Assembly (NCBI GenBank): GCA_018263655.1
Contig: JAANWY010000157.1
Location: 1 to 5,492 of the forward strand
Source: Anaerolineales bacterium
GTDB lineage: Bacteria; Chloroflexota; Anaerolineae; Epilineales; JAANWY01
Length of the DNA stretch: 5,492 nucleotides
Reading direction: 5' to 3'
Shown here: positions 1 to 5,233 of the stretch, in pieces
How positions within the stretch are numbered: the first letter of the stretch is position 1
Layout of the letters: the number at the start of each line of letters is the position of its first letter
Program-made: the position numbers and the translations under genes
The notes under the pieces: model-generated
Told to the model about the DNA's origin: nothing
The model's database searches: none
Seen by the model: the letters and a program-made list of their open reading frames with translations, nothing else

Positions 1-591
1 CGGCGCCAAATCCGGCGAGAAATCGACCTCTCGCCAGGCACGACCGCCGTTGGTGCTGCGGAAGACCCCGCTGTCGGTGCCGGCGAAGATCGTCTCGTCG
101 TTGGCGAAATCGGGTGAGAGGGCCAGACAGAGCACGTTCAGATCCAGCAGACCGAAGTTCCAGGCGGCCCAATGCCGGCCACCATCACTTGAATGGAACA
201 CGCCATCTTCCACCGTGCCGGCAAGCACCACGCCGTCGCGGGCGAAGTTTGGCGATACTGCCAGCGTGGCAACGAACGGGGGCGGCGAGGGCAAAGTGGC
301 GATGTCCCAGGTATGTCCGCCATCCAGCGAGCGCAAGATGCCGCCAGGCGCGCCGGCGAACACCGTCTGATCGTGCTCGAAATTCAGCGACACGGCCACC
401 GCCGCTGTTGGCAACGGCTCCGTCAGATCGAGGCCGGCATAGGCGTCTTGCCAGGTGCGCCCGCCATCCTCCGAGCGGTAGAGCCCCGAGTAGCGAGCGG
501 CAAAGCAGACGCCGTCCGCTTCGAAGTTAGGCGACGCCGCCAAGGCGTAGACGATGTCCTGTGCTTGAATCTCTTCCTTGGTTAACTGCAT
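1..591 (-). CDS. Asp-box (BNR/sialidase-like) beta-propeller protein, 3' end outside window
   Basis: This frame is open from an ATG at 591 down to the window edge (197 codons, C-terminus missing). The product has four repeats of about 46 residues. Each has an 'SPNFxxD...FAG' strand pair followed by an Asp-box turn: SEDGGRTW (40-47), SLDGGHTW (88-95), SSDGGRHW (134-141) and STNGGRAW (179-186). Such repeats build the blades of sialidase/YCF48-like beta-propellers, which usually act as binding or scaffold surfaces; no catalytic residues can be assigned. The N-terminus (MQLTKEEIQAQDIVYALAAS) has no signal peptide or membrane segment, so a cytoplasmic location is likely if this start is right. The ATG lies 10 bases after the stop of the GroEL-like gene, so the two are probably cotranscribed and perhaps translationally coupled. 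The ribosome binding site is weak (GTGAG about 13 bases upstream). The fold is secure; the function is unknown. Confidence 0.88.
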   Translation of the reverse strand, partial: MQLTKEEIQAQDIVYALAASPNFEADGVCFAARYSGLYRSEDGGRTWQDAYAGLDLTEPLPTAAVAVSLNFEHDQTVFAGAPGGILRSLDGGHTWDIATLPSPPPFVATLAVSPNFARDGVVLAGTVEDGVFHSSDGGRHWAAWNFGLLDLNVLCLALSPDFANDETIFAGTDSGVFRSTNGGRAWREVDFSPDLAP

Positions 592-601
592 TTTTGTTGG
601 C

Positions 602-2251
602 TCACAATCGCTTTCTCACACTGCGCGACGGATTGGGCGCCCGTTCGGGCTGCTTGTGGTGCACCAACACGTCGATGGTCAGGGCCAGCGCCGCGCTGGA
701 GATGGCGGCGAAGACAGCCGACTTCTGCACCGCCGTAGCGTCGTAGATGCCGGCCTCCGTCATGCCCACCACTCGTTCCGACGTCACATCGAAGCCATGG
801 CCCCGTCCGGCCTGCTCGATCTCGGCCACGACCTTGCCGGGTTCGAGGCCGGCATTGTCGACGATGGTGCGCAGCGGCTCTTCGACGGCGCGCATCAGAA
901 TGCCGTACGCGGCACGCTCGTCGGGGTCGGTGCTTTGCTGCCGGCGCTGGGCGAGAGCCGGTCGGCAAGCCAGCAAAGCGACACCGCCGCCAGGCACCAC
1001 CCCCTCCATCATCGCCACGCGGATCGCCGCCGCTGTCCGCTTCGCCAGCTCCTCGCGAGCTTCCATCTCTGGTTCCGTCGTGCCCCCGATCCACAGCGTA
1101 GCTGAGCCGCCCATCAGTTTACCGACGCGCTCGCGCAGCTTTTCCTTCGCGTTGGGATCGGCGCTGTTTTCGAACGCCCCGCGCAGGGTGGCGATGTGCC
1201 GGCGCAGTTCGCGCGGGTCCCCTTTGCCGCCCACGACGCCGAAGGTGCGGTGCGTGGCCCACGCTCGCCGCGCTTGCCCAAAATCGTCTAGTTTGATCTG
1301 GCTGAGGGTGTCGCCGGCAGCGCCGATGAAGGCTCGTCCACCCGTTAGAACAGCTAAGTCTTCCAAAGCCGCAGCTTTCTCCTCCTTGCTCCAGCCAGGC
1401 GTCTTCACCGCGATGGCCTGGAATCTGTCTGGCTGCTTGTTACCCAGCAGGAATGCGATCGCTTGGTCCGATAGCCCCTCGGCGACGATGAGGAGCGCGG
1501 GGATGTCGGCTCGGAGGGCGAGCTCCAGCGCGGGGAAGAGCTGACGCGGCTCCTCGATCTTCAGATCTGTGATCAGGACAGCGGCGTTCTCGAGATCGGT
1601 GCGCTGTTTCGCTTTGTCGTTCAGCATCTCGCGAGACAGGATGCCCTGCTCCCAGTACATGCCCTCGACGTATTCGCGCTCTAGACCACGGCTGCGGCCC
1701 TTGCGGATTTCCAGCCGGCCATATTCACCGATGATGTCGAAGATTTCGCCCAGCAGCTTCGCCATTTCGGAGTCGTAGCAGATCGATTCGGCAACTTCGG
1801 CAAGCTTGTCCTTGCCCTCGACTTGGTCGCTCATCTCCGCAAGCTGATCGAGGATGAGGCGCATGCCGGCTTCCAGGTGCGTGCGCAGGCGCATGGCGTT
1901 GCCGCCGGCGGCGAGGTAGCGCACGCCCTCGTTGTAAGCGGCCTGAAAGAGCACCGCCGCCGTCGCCGTGCCGTCGCCCACCTGGTCCTGCAGGCGCCAC
2001 AGCACGTCACGCAGAAACATGGCGCCCATATCCTCGTCGCGGTCCGGCAGTTGGATGATGCGCTTGGCGATGGTGCCGCCATTGTCCAGGACTTCCGGCA
2101 TTCGCTCATCCAGAATGCGCTGAATCGCCACGACGCGCGGGAGCGGCCCCAGGGTCGGGCGGACAGCATCAGCAATCTGGTTGATGCCACGCTGCATGCC
2201 CCGGCACGTAACGGGTTGGAAGACGACGCGTTCAGTTCTTTGCTTCAACAT
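602..2251 (-). CDS. Divergent GroEL-like (group I Cpn60 family) protein with altered catalytic residues
   Basis: The 549-residue product aligns along its whole length with GroEL. Landmarks are TLGP (33-36), VGDGTATAAVL (91-101), VEGM (195-198), LTGG (302-305), the LRERVGKLMGG stretch (372-382), EGVVPGGGVALL (416-427), VEEPLRTIVDNAG (456-468) and GIYDATAV (501-508). Equatorial, intermediate and apical domains are all present. GroEL Asp87 and Asp495 are kept (D93, D504). By motif alignment Asp52 becomes N57 ('DNGGTIAKRI' against 'KDGVSVAREI'), and Asp398 becomes R405 in a gapless 28-residue stretch. The GroES-contact region is changed (Tyr203 equivalent is E208). The tail is basic (SVRKRL) with no GGM repeats. 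I infer a specialised paralogue with slow or no ATP hydrolysis, not the housekeeping chaperonin. The ATG at 2251 has AGAGG 8 bases upstream. It sits between the permease (49-base gap) and the propeller gene (10-base gap). Confidence 0.9.
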   Translation of the reverse strand: MLKQRTERVVFQPVTCRGMQRGINQIADAVRPTLGPLPRVVAIQRILDERMPEVLDNGGTIAKRIIQLPDRDEDMGAMFLRDVLWRLQDQVGDGTATAAVLFQAAYNEGVRYLAAGGNAMRLRTHLEAGMRLILDQLAEMSDQVEGKDKLAEVAESICYDSEMAKLLGEIFDIIGEYGRLEIRKGRSRGLEREYVEGMYWEQGILSREMLNDKAKQRTDLENAAVLITDLKIEEPRQLFPALELALRADIPALLIVAEGLSDQAIAFLLGNKQPDRFQAIAVKTPGWSKEEKAAALEDLAVLTGGRAFIGAAGDTLSQIKLDDFGQARRAWATHRTFGVVGGKGDPRELRRHIATLRGAFENSADPNAKEKLRERVGKLMGGSATLWIGGTTEPEMEAREELAKRTAAAIRVAMMEGVVPGGGVALLACRPALAQRRQQSTDPDERAAYGILMRAVEEPLRTIVDNAGLEPGKVVAEIEQAGRGHGFDVTSERVVGMTEAGIYDATAVQKSAVFAAISSAALALTIDVLVHHKQPERAPNPSRSVRKRL

Positions 2252-2300
2252 TATCGATGCCTCTGCGGAATTGTGATGGGTGGCTCAAACTCATGCGTGA

Positions 2301-3407
2301 CTAACCCTTGATGGCGCCAGCCATGACCCCCTCGACGAAGAAACGGCGGAAGATCAGATAGACGATGGCCAAAGGAACGACCGAGGCTACGATGGCCGCA
2401 TAGATGACCTGGAAGTTCGTCGAAAACTGGCCGGCGACCGTCTGCATCAACGGAATTAGGGTCGAGTTCTCTGGATCCAAATAGACGTAGGGCTGCAAAA
2501 ACTGATTATAGACCAAAGGCAACTGAATAACCAGCATGCTGATAATGGGCACTTTCAGGAGGGGGAGCAGAATGTACCGAATGTACTGCAGCGCACTGGC
2601 TCCATCAATATAGGCCGAATCCTCAAGGTCCTTCGGAATGGCACTGATAGCAGAGGTGAAGATCATGGTAGACAGCGCTGTGCCCTTGATGTTGATCAAA
2701 ACCACTGCCAAAAGCTGAACGGACGAACGCGTCAGGCTTTTCGCGGTGTAGCCGGGAATGAGCTTGGTCACCCACTGGATAAGCTGATATTGGGGGAGGA
2801 GGATCAGCATGGCGGGGATGACCATCTGCAAAAGGTAAATGTTATAGACGAGCATCTGGTCTCTGCGTCGCAAGCCGGCCAACCCGTAGCCGGTGAAAAT
2901 CGACAAAACCGTAATGCCAACCAAGCTGGCCACAGTAATCAGCAGTGTCCTTCCCAACGCACCGAAGAAGTCCGTGTTTTGCAGTAACGTGATCCAACCA
3001 TTGTAGATGTAGAAGTTCTTGAAGAACTCCTTTATCTCCTGTTGGGGAACATCGAAGTCTTCGGCAACTTCCCGCAACGTCGTCCTGGCCATGATAAACT
3101 CGGTTTGGGGTATGCCCAACGCGTCCTTCATATCCCGCAAATCCAAATCGTAGAAGACAGCCAGGTTGCCGACCTCGGCATCCAGGCTGACCTCCTGTGC
3201 TTCGGGAATCCAAAGATGCAATTGTGTGGCGACTTTGGTCGGCACGAACGATCGCACGAGGAGCGCGTAGAATGGAAAGAGGGTGATGACGCTGTAGACT
3301 AGCATCACCACGACCGCGAACACCCTGAGCAGTCGTCTCCGCCTGGCTTGCGTCAACGCTAACTGCGGTGCGGTCTGACGTTCTCTCAGTCTGTCTAAGG
3401 TCGCCAT
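2301..3407 (-). CDS. Carbohydrate ABC transporter permease, MalG-like (CUT1 family), with a long extracytoplasmic insert
   Basis: This 368-residue inner-membrane permease belongs to the BPD_transp_1/MalG type. Hydrophobic segments lie at about 27-51, 150-172, 187-207, 229-252, 284-304 and 334-353, giving the usual six helices. The EAA loop that docks the ATPase is clear at 262-287 (EDSAYIDGASALQYIRYIL, then LPLLKVP). Family members are usually about 270-300 residues. The extra length is an insert at about 60-145 between helices 1 and 2, which should face outside. It holds two copies of a short motif, LRDMKDALGIPQTEF (90-104) and LREVAEDFDVPQQEI (111-125). The start at 3407 follows a strong site (GAAGGAGGAA) with 8-9 bases of spacing. 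With a MalF-like partner, a binding protein and an ATPase it would import a sugar or oligosaccharide. The partner upstream is broken and the other parts are not in the window, so the transporter may no longer work. Substrate unknown. Confidence 0.92.
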   Translation of the reverse strand: MATLDRLRERQTAPQLALTQARRRRLLRVFAVVVMLVYSVITLFPFYALLVRSFVPTKVATQLHLWIPEAQEVSLDAEVGNLAVFYDLDLRDMKDALGIPQTEFIMARTTLREVAEDFDVPQQEIKEFFKNFYIYNGWITLLQNTDFFGALGRTLLITVASLVGITVLSIFTGYGLAGLRRRDQMLVYNIYLLQMVIPAMLILLPQYQLIQWVTKLIPGYTAKSLTRSSVQLLAVVLINIKGTALSTMIFTSAISAIPKDLEDSAYIDGASALQYIRYILLPLLKVPIISMLVIQLPLVYNQFLQPYVYLDPENSTLIPLMQTVAGQFSTNFQVIYAAIVASVVPLAIVYLIFRRFFVEGVMAGAIKG

Positions 3408-3415
3408 TGCTGTTG

Positions 3416-3425
3416 TTCCTCCTTC
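3416..3425 (-). promoter_or_regulatory. Strong ribosome binding site of the MalG-like permease
   Basis: On the minus strand this reads GAAGGAGGAA, ending 8 bases before the ATG at 3407, and it fixes that start. It lies just after the TAA of the broken MalF-like frame (3426-3428), the spacing expected for neighbouring permease genes in one operon. Confidence 0.8.
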
Positions 3426-3566
3426 TTAATACTGCAAGCGTCGCTGCAACCACTGTAGCACCACGCCGAGAACGACGAGTGGCAGGAAGGTCTCGACGGC
3501 CAACGTCATCCCCATGGCTAGCCGCTCTACCTGGAAGCCGTAGGTGAAGAAATGGACCTCGCCACA
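3426..3566 (-). pseudogene. MalF-like ABC permease, C-terminal remnant (5' part lost)
   Basis: A minus-strand frame ending at TAA (3428-3426) encodes EVHFFTYGFQVERLAMGM followed by a final hydrophobic helix (TLAVETFLPLVVLGVVLQWL) and the basic end QRRLQY, 44 recognisable codons. This is the last transmembrane segment and tail expected of the partner permease that precedes a MalG-like gene in CUT1 operons, and only 18 bases separate it from that gene. Going upstream, the protein-like sequence stops at about 3561-3566, where sequence that I take to be an insertion-sequence end begins (TGAAAGTGGACAC). I infer that the element cut the gene and that the rest of it, together with the operon's normal promoter, is elsewhere or lost. 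The exact boundary could be a few bases off. The short length makes the family call an inference supported mainly by position. Confidence 0.7.
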
Positions 3567-4098
3567 TGAAAGTGGACACATTTGGGAAGAAATTTCTCCC
3601 CACCTAGTCCGTGCAGAACCTTAACAGAATCGAGTCCTCCCGAGCAACGTTGAATAGAGTAACCCATCTTCATCCACCTATCGCTCAGGGAGGAGTCACC
3701 CATGTCCGCAGCGGAAGAGTTTCATCAGCTAAAGCTCAAATTTATCGATCCCATTCAGCATGACTACGAGGTCGTTCGCCCCATTGTCTTGCTCTCTGAA
3801 ACGGTTGCTGAGCGCAGTCGGCAGACCGATATCGAACGGACGGTTGTGGGTGAAAAAGCGCGCCGGTTTGTCCAGGAAGGTATGTTGGGGCTGGTGGATC
3901 AGCGCACTGACCAAGCTGGACGGAAGGGTCATGAATATCCAGAGGTGGTGGCGTCCTACATCCTCTATCTGAAACAGATCTACCCGCCCATCCACTACCG
4001 CGAGATTGTGCGGATTGTTGAGCGCAAATTCGGGTACAAGACCAATCATCACACCGTCAAAAGCTTTCTGGAGCGTTATCCCATTCCAGTCCAACTGG
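3567..4098 (+). mobile_element. IS481-like insertion sequence, left part only
   Basis: The element is taken to begin near TGAAAGTGGACAC (3567), exactly where the permease coding sequence ends. It has a 135-base leader with no other gene and then the HTH half of a transposase. It ends abruptly at 4098, where the terminal repeat of the next element begins. The right end, the DDE integrase core and any target duplication are absent. Sequence beyond the second element (4987 onward) does not resume this element, so its remainder was deleted, not just split. The IS481 label rests on the HTH domain layout and recall of similar transposases; it could be a related HTH/rve-type family. Confidence 0.6.
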
Positions 4099-4115
4099 CT
4101 GGTGTTTCCCCATAA
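3702..4115 (+). pseudogene. Transposase N-terminal HTH region, truncated (IS481-like)
   Basis: The frame opens at ATG 3702 after a strong site (AGGGAGGAG, 3687-3695, 6-base spacing) and gives 137 residues. Residues about 28-68 (LLSETVAERSRQTDIERTV, then VVGEKARRFVQEGMLGLVDQ) fit a first helix-turn-helix, and about 94-128 (YPPIHYREIVRIVERKF, then GYKTNHHTVKSFLERYP) a second winged one. This is the usual DNA-binding half of IS481/Tn552-type transposases. The DDE integrase core expected next is missing. Native sequence ends at about PIPVQL. The final residues AGVSP and the TAA come from the inverted repeat of the IS4-like element, which supplied the stop codon. The fragment may be translated and could bind element ends, but it cannot catalyse transposition. 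Confidence 0.72.
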
Positions 4116-4129
4116 GTAGGGTGCCAAGT
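4099..4129 (+). repeat. Left terminal inverted repeat of the IS4-like element
   Basis: The outer 19 bases (CTGGTGTTTCCCCATAAGT) match the right end perfectly; after a 4-base mismatched stretch the two ends share TGYCAAGT. This sequence also provides the last codons and stop of the interrupted upstream HTH frame. Confidence 0.9.
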
Positions 4130-4565
4130 AAATGTGACGGCTCTGGCCACCTTCTGGTACACCTGTGCACCACAATGAGATAAATGAAAGGAGGCAGAGC
4201 CATGGTTAGTATAATAGATGAAGTTCTGGAACGGTTCAAGTCGCTGTCGGACAGTGTGCTGGACGAACTTGGATACGTTCTTGGATCCGTTCGCTGAGGT
4301 GTTACCCGATGCCCGCGGTTTCGGAAGTCGCTACGACAACTCGTCCCCGGGATGCTGGCAGCGCAGAGCCCCCACATCACGAAAGCAGCCGCCCACGCAC
4401 CGGGGTCGAAGGTGATGGGGAAAACTTGGCAGAGCGCATATACACCCTGATGGACTCAGGTCGCTACGGCCACAGCGATGGGTTAAGGTGCCTGTATGCT
4501 GATGCCCGCAGACGGTGGCGGAGGAAGCGCCGGAGCGGCTGTTGGTGCCGTTAGACCCGGTCAAC

Positions 4566-4589
4566 CCTTCGACAAGCTCAGGACACTGC
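4566..4589 (+). repeat. Short dispersed repeat (CCTTCGACAAGCTCAGG type) inserted in frame in the transposase
   Basis: A 24-base segment adds PSTSSGHC between DPVN and FEKAYA, where I expect related transposases to read DPVNFEKxYA. It carries CCTTCGACAAGCTCAGG (4566-4582), a short sequence I recognise as widely dispersed in genomes of Chloroflexota and some other phyla, often translated as STSSG, FDKLRT or PELVEG. TTCGA occurs at 4568-4572 and again at 4590-4594, a possible short duplication. That it is an insertion is inferred from recall of the family; no alignment was run. Confidence 0.6.
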
Positions 4590-4804
4590 TTCGAGAAAGC
4601 GTATGCCGCAGCCATCGAAGGGATCAGCGAAGTGCGCAAGAGCAACCCGCCTGGCTCGTTGAAACACGGACAGGAAACGCGACTGACCAAGGGCTATCCG
4701 GCCATCATTGCGCAAGTGGTGAATGTGGAGCAACTGGCCATTCCCTTCGCCCATCTCTTCTCCTACAAGACGGTCGACTTTCTGAGTGAAAACAAGGAGC
4801 TGAT

Positions 4805-4849
4805 GCGCACGATGCCTGCCTGTGCAGGGCACGCAGACAGGCGCACCAT
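4805..4849 (+). repeat. 36-bp palindromic repeat insertion flanked by a 9-bp near-direct repeat
   Basis: The segment 4814-4842 forms an imperfect hairpin: GCCTGCCTGTGC pairs with GCACGCAGACAGGC, with a two-base bulge and a short loop. It is flanked by GCGCACGAT (4805-4813) and GCGCACCAT (4841-4849), which match in 8 of 9 positions and are 36 bases apart. The reading frame of the transposase stays open, with RTM and RTI codons on the two sides, as expected if 36 bases (12 codons) were added to an ancestral 'LMRTIRAVLRE'. Confidence 0.65.
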
Positions 4850-4955
4850 TCGCGCTGTGTTACGGGAGCACGTCGTATGCTTGCTAGCGGATGCGGGAAG
4901 GTGCATCAATAACCCGCCGCCAACAGAACTCCTATCCCATCCAGCTCGTGCTCCA

Positions 4956-4986
4956 ACTTGACAGGGGACTTATGGGGAAACACCAG
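4956..4986 (-). repeat. Right terminal inverted repeat of the IS4-like element
   Basis: The reverse complement begins CTGGTGTTTCCCCATAAGT, identical to the left end over 19 bases, and then diverges before matching again at TGTCAAGT. In the + direction it also encodes GLMGKHQ in frame with the remnant transposase C-terminus, so the gene probably ran into its own terminal repeat. Confidence 0.9.
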
Positions 4987-4997
4987 TTTATCTTAAA

Positions 4998-5027
4998 TTG
5001 TCTGGGACAGGGCTATTATGCTATAAT
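4998..5027 (+). promoter_or_regulatory. Sigma70-type promoter with extended -10
   Basis: TTGTCT (4998-5003) is followed 18 bases later by a consensus TATAAT (5022-5027) preceded by TGC (5019-5021), an extended -10. It lies 12 bases outside the IS4-like element and points toward the secreted-protein gene. Transcription would start near 5034 and give a leader of about 200 nt. Predicted by eye only. Confidence 0.6.
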
Positions 5028-5074
5028 CATCCAACATGTCTCCTCCTCTCTTGGTTTAACAACGTGGGTCTCTA

Positions 5075-5165
5075 GGATTTCGCATGGTTTTCTAGCTCGA
5101 AGGGGACGACAGTCCCCGTATATGGGCCGTGGACGGCCGTCCACGGCGAGCATCATGCGAAATCC
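5075..5165 (+). other. Nested inverted-repeat structure, candidate structured leader RNA or miniature palindromic element
   Basis: An outer perfect 12-bp stem, GGATTTCGCATG (5075-5086) with CATGCGAAATCC (5154-5165), encloses two further perfect hairpins. The first is GGGGAC-GACA-GTCCCC (5102-5117). The second is a 22-bp perfect palindrome centred at 5136/5137, each half containing CCGTGGACGG or its complement (5126-5147). Together they fold as a three-way junction. It sits between the promoter and the start of the secreted-protein gene, so it would be transcribed as part of the 5' leader. No long open frame crosses it convincingly and no U-tract follows, so it does not look like a simple terminator. 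I do not recognise it as a known riboswitch class. It could equally be a DNA-level repeat or cruciform element. Confidence 0.7.
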
Positions 5166-5221
5166 CAAAGAGCCAACGACGTACGCATTTCCCCTAATCA
5201 GCTGTTCGATCGAGGACGCAA

Positions 5222-5226
5222 GGGAG
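5222..5226 (+). promoter_or_regulatory. Ribosome binding site of the secreted-protein gene
   Basis: GGGAG lies 7 bases before the ATG at 5234 and supports that start for a gene that has no stop inside the window. Confidence 0.65.
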
Positions 5227-5233
5227 CAGCCTA

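Larger units (their letters stand above)
4202..4961 (+). pseudogene. IS4-like DDE transposase pseudogene
   Basis: A good start (ATG 4202, AAAGGAGG at 4187-4194) opens MVSIIDEVLERFKSLSDSV, but the frame stops at 4295-4297. Coding sense then moves between frames: DPFAEVLPDARGF (about 4283-4321), FRKSLRQLVPGMLAAQSPH (from 4319, original frame), LAERIYTLMDSGRYGHSDG (about 4426-4482), then EEAPERLLVPLDPVN and onward (from about 4518). This last piece has the first catalytic Asp (LLVPLDP, codon at 4554) and the second (VCLLADAG, codon at 4890), with VNVEQLAIPFAHLFSYKTVD between them. After that the sequence jumps to RRQQNSYPIQLVLQLDRGL in another frame, which looks like the extreme C-terminus. The region with the catalytic Glu is gone. 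Two short repeats are inserted in frame (4566-4589 and near 4814-4849). It is inactive. The family assignment is fairly sure, the exact frameshift points less so. Confidence 0.78.
4099..4986 (+). mobile_element. IS4-like insertion sequence, internally deleted and decayed (888 bp)
   Basis: The element is bounded by inverted repeats: CTGGTGTTTCCCCATAAGT at 4099-4117 and its exact reverse complement at 4968-4986. Similarity continues inward for 12 more bases (26 of 31 matching). Inside lies a broken DDE transposase. Complete IS4-type elements are usually about 1.3-1.6 kb, so several hundred bases are missing, consistent with loss of the second half of the transposase. No target duplication is visible (left flank TCCAACTGG, right flank TTTATCTT), which fits an adjacent deletion after insertion. 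The two ends are intact enough that a full-length relative elsewhere in the genome might still mobilise it. Confidence 0.8.

Noticed and set aside
193..585. Plus-strand open frame of 130 codons in the first 590 bases
   Set aside because: The minus strand carries four regular Asp-box repeats; the plus frame is its antisense and shows no domain.
747..1544. Plus-strand open frame of 265 codons opposite the GroEL-like gene
   Set aside because: It is antisense to a well-conserved protein and has low-complexity Ser/Arg/Ala composition, typical of the complementary strand of a GC-rich gene.
602..2251. Group II (thermosome/CCT) or group III chaperonin assignment
   Set aside because: The apical and C-terminal landmarks (VEGM, LTGG, LRERVGKLMGG, EGVVPGGG, GIYDATAV) follow GroEL, and the helical protrusion of group II proteins is not seen; only the 'NGGTI' stretch resembles thermosome 'DGATI'.
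2842..3603. Minus-strand open frame of 253 codons overlapping the MalG-like gene and the element boundary
   Set aside because: It is out of frame with the clear permease, has arginine/serine-rich composition without any domain, and crosses the break at about 3566. It is a shadow frame.
3729..4175. Minus-strand open frame of 148 codons opposite the HTH transposase fragment
   Set aside because: It is antisense to a recognisable HTH region and crosses the terminal repeat of another element, with no domain of its own.
4099..4986. CRISPR or phage-type repeat array
   Set aside because: The repeats here are one inverted pair plus two unrelated short palindromes; there is no regular series of direct repeats and spacers anywhere in the window.
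5126..5147. The 22-bp palindrome as a rho-independent terminator
   Set aside because: No T-tract follows on either strand, and it lies upstream of a gene start inside a larger closed structure.
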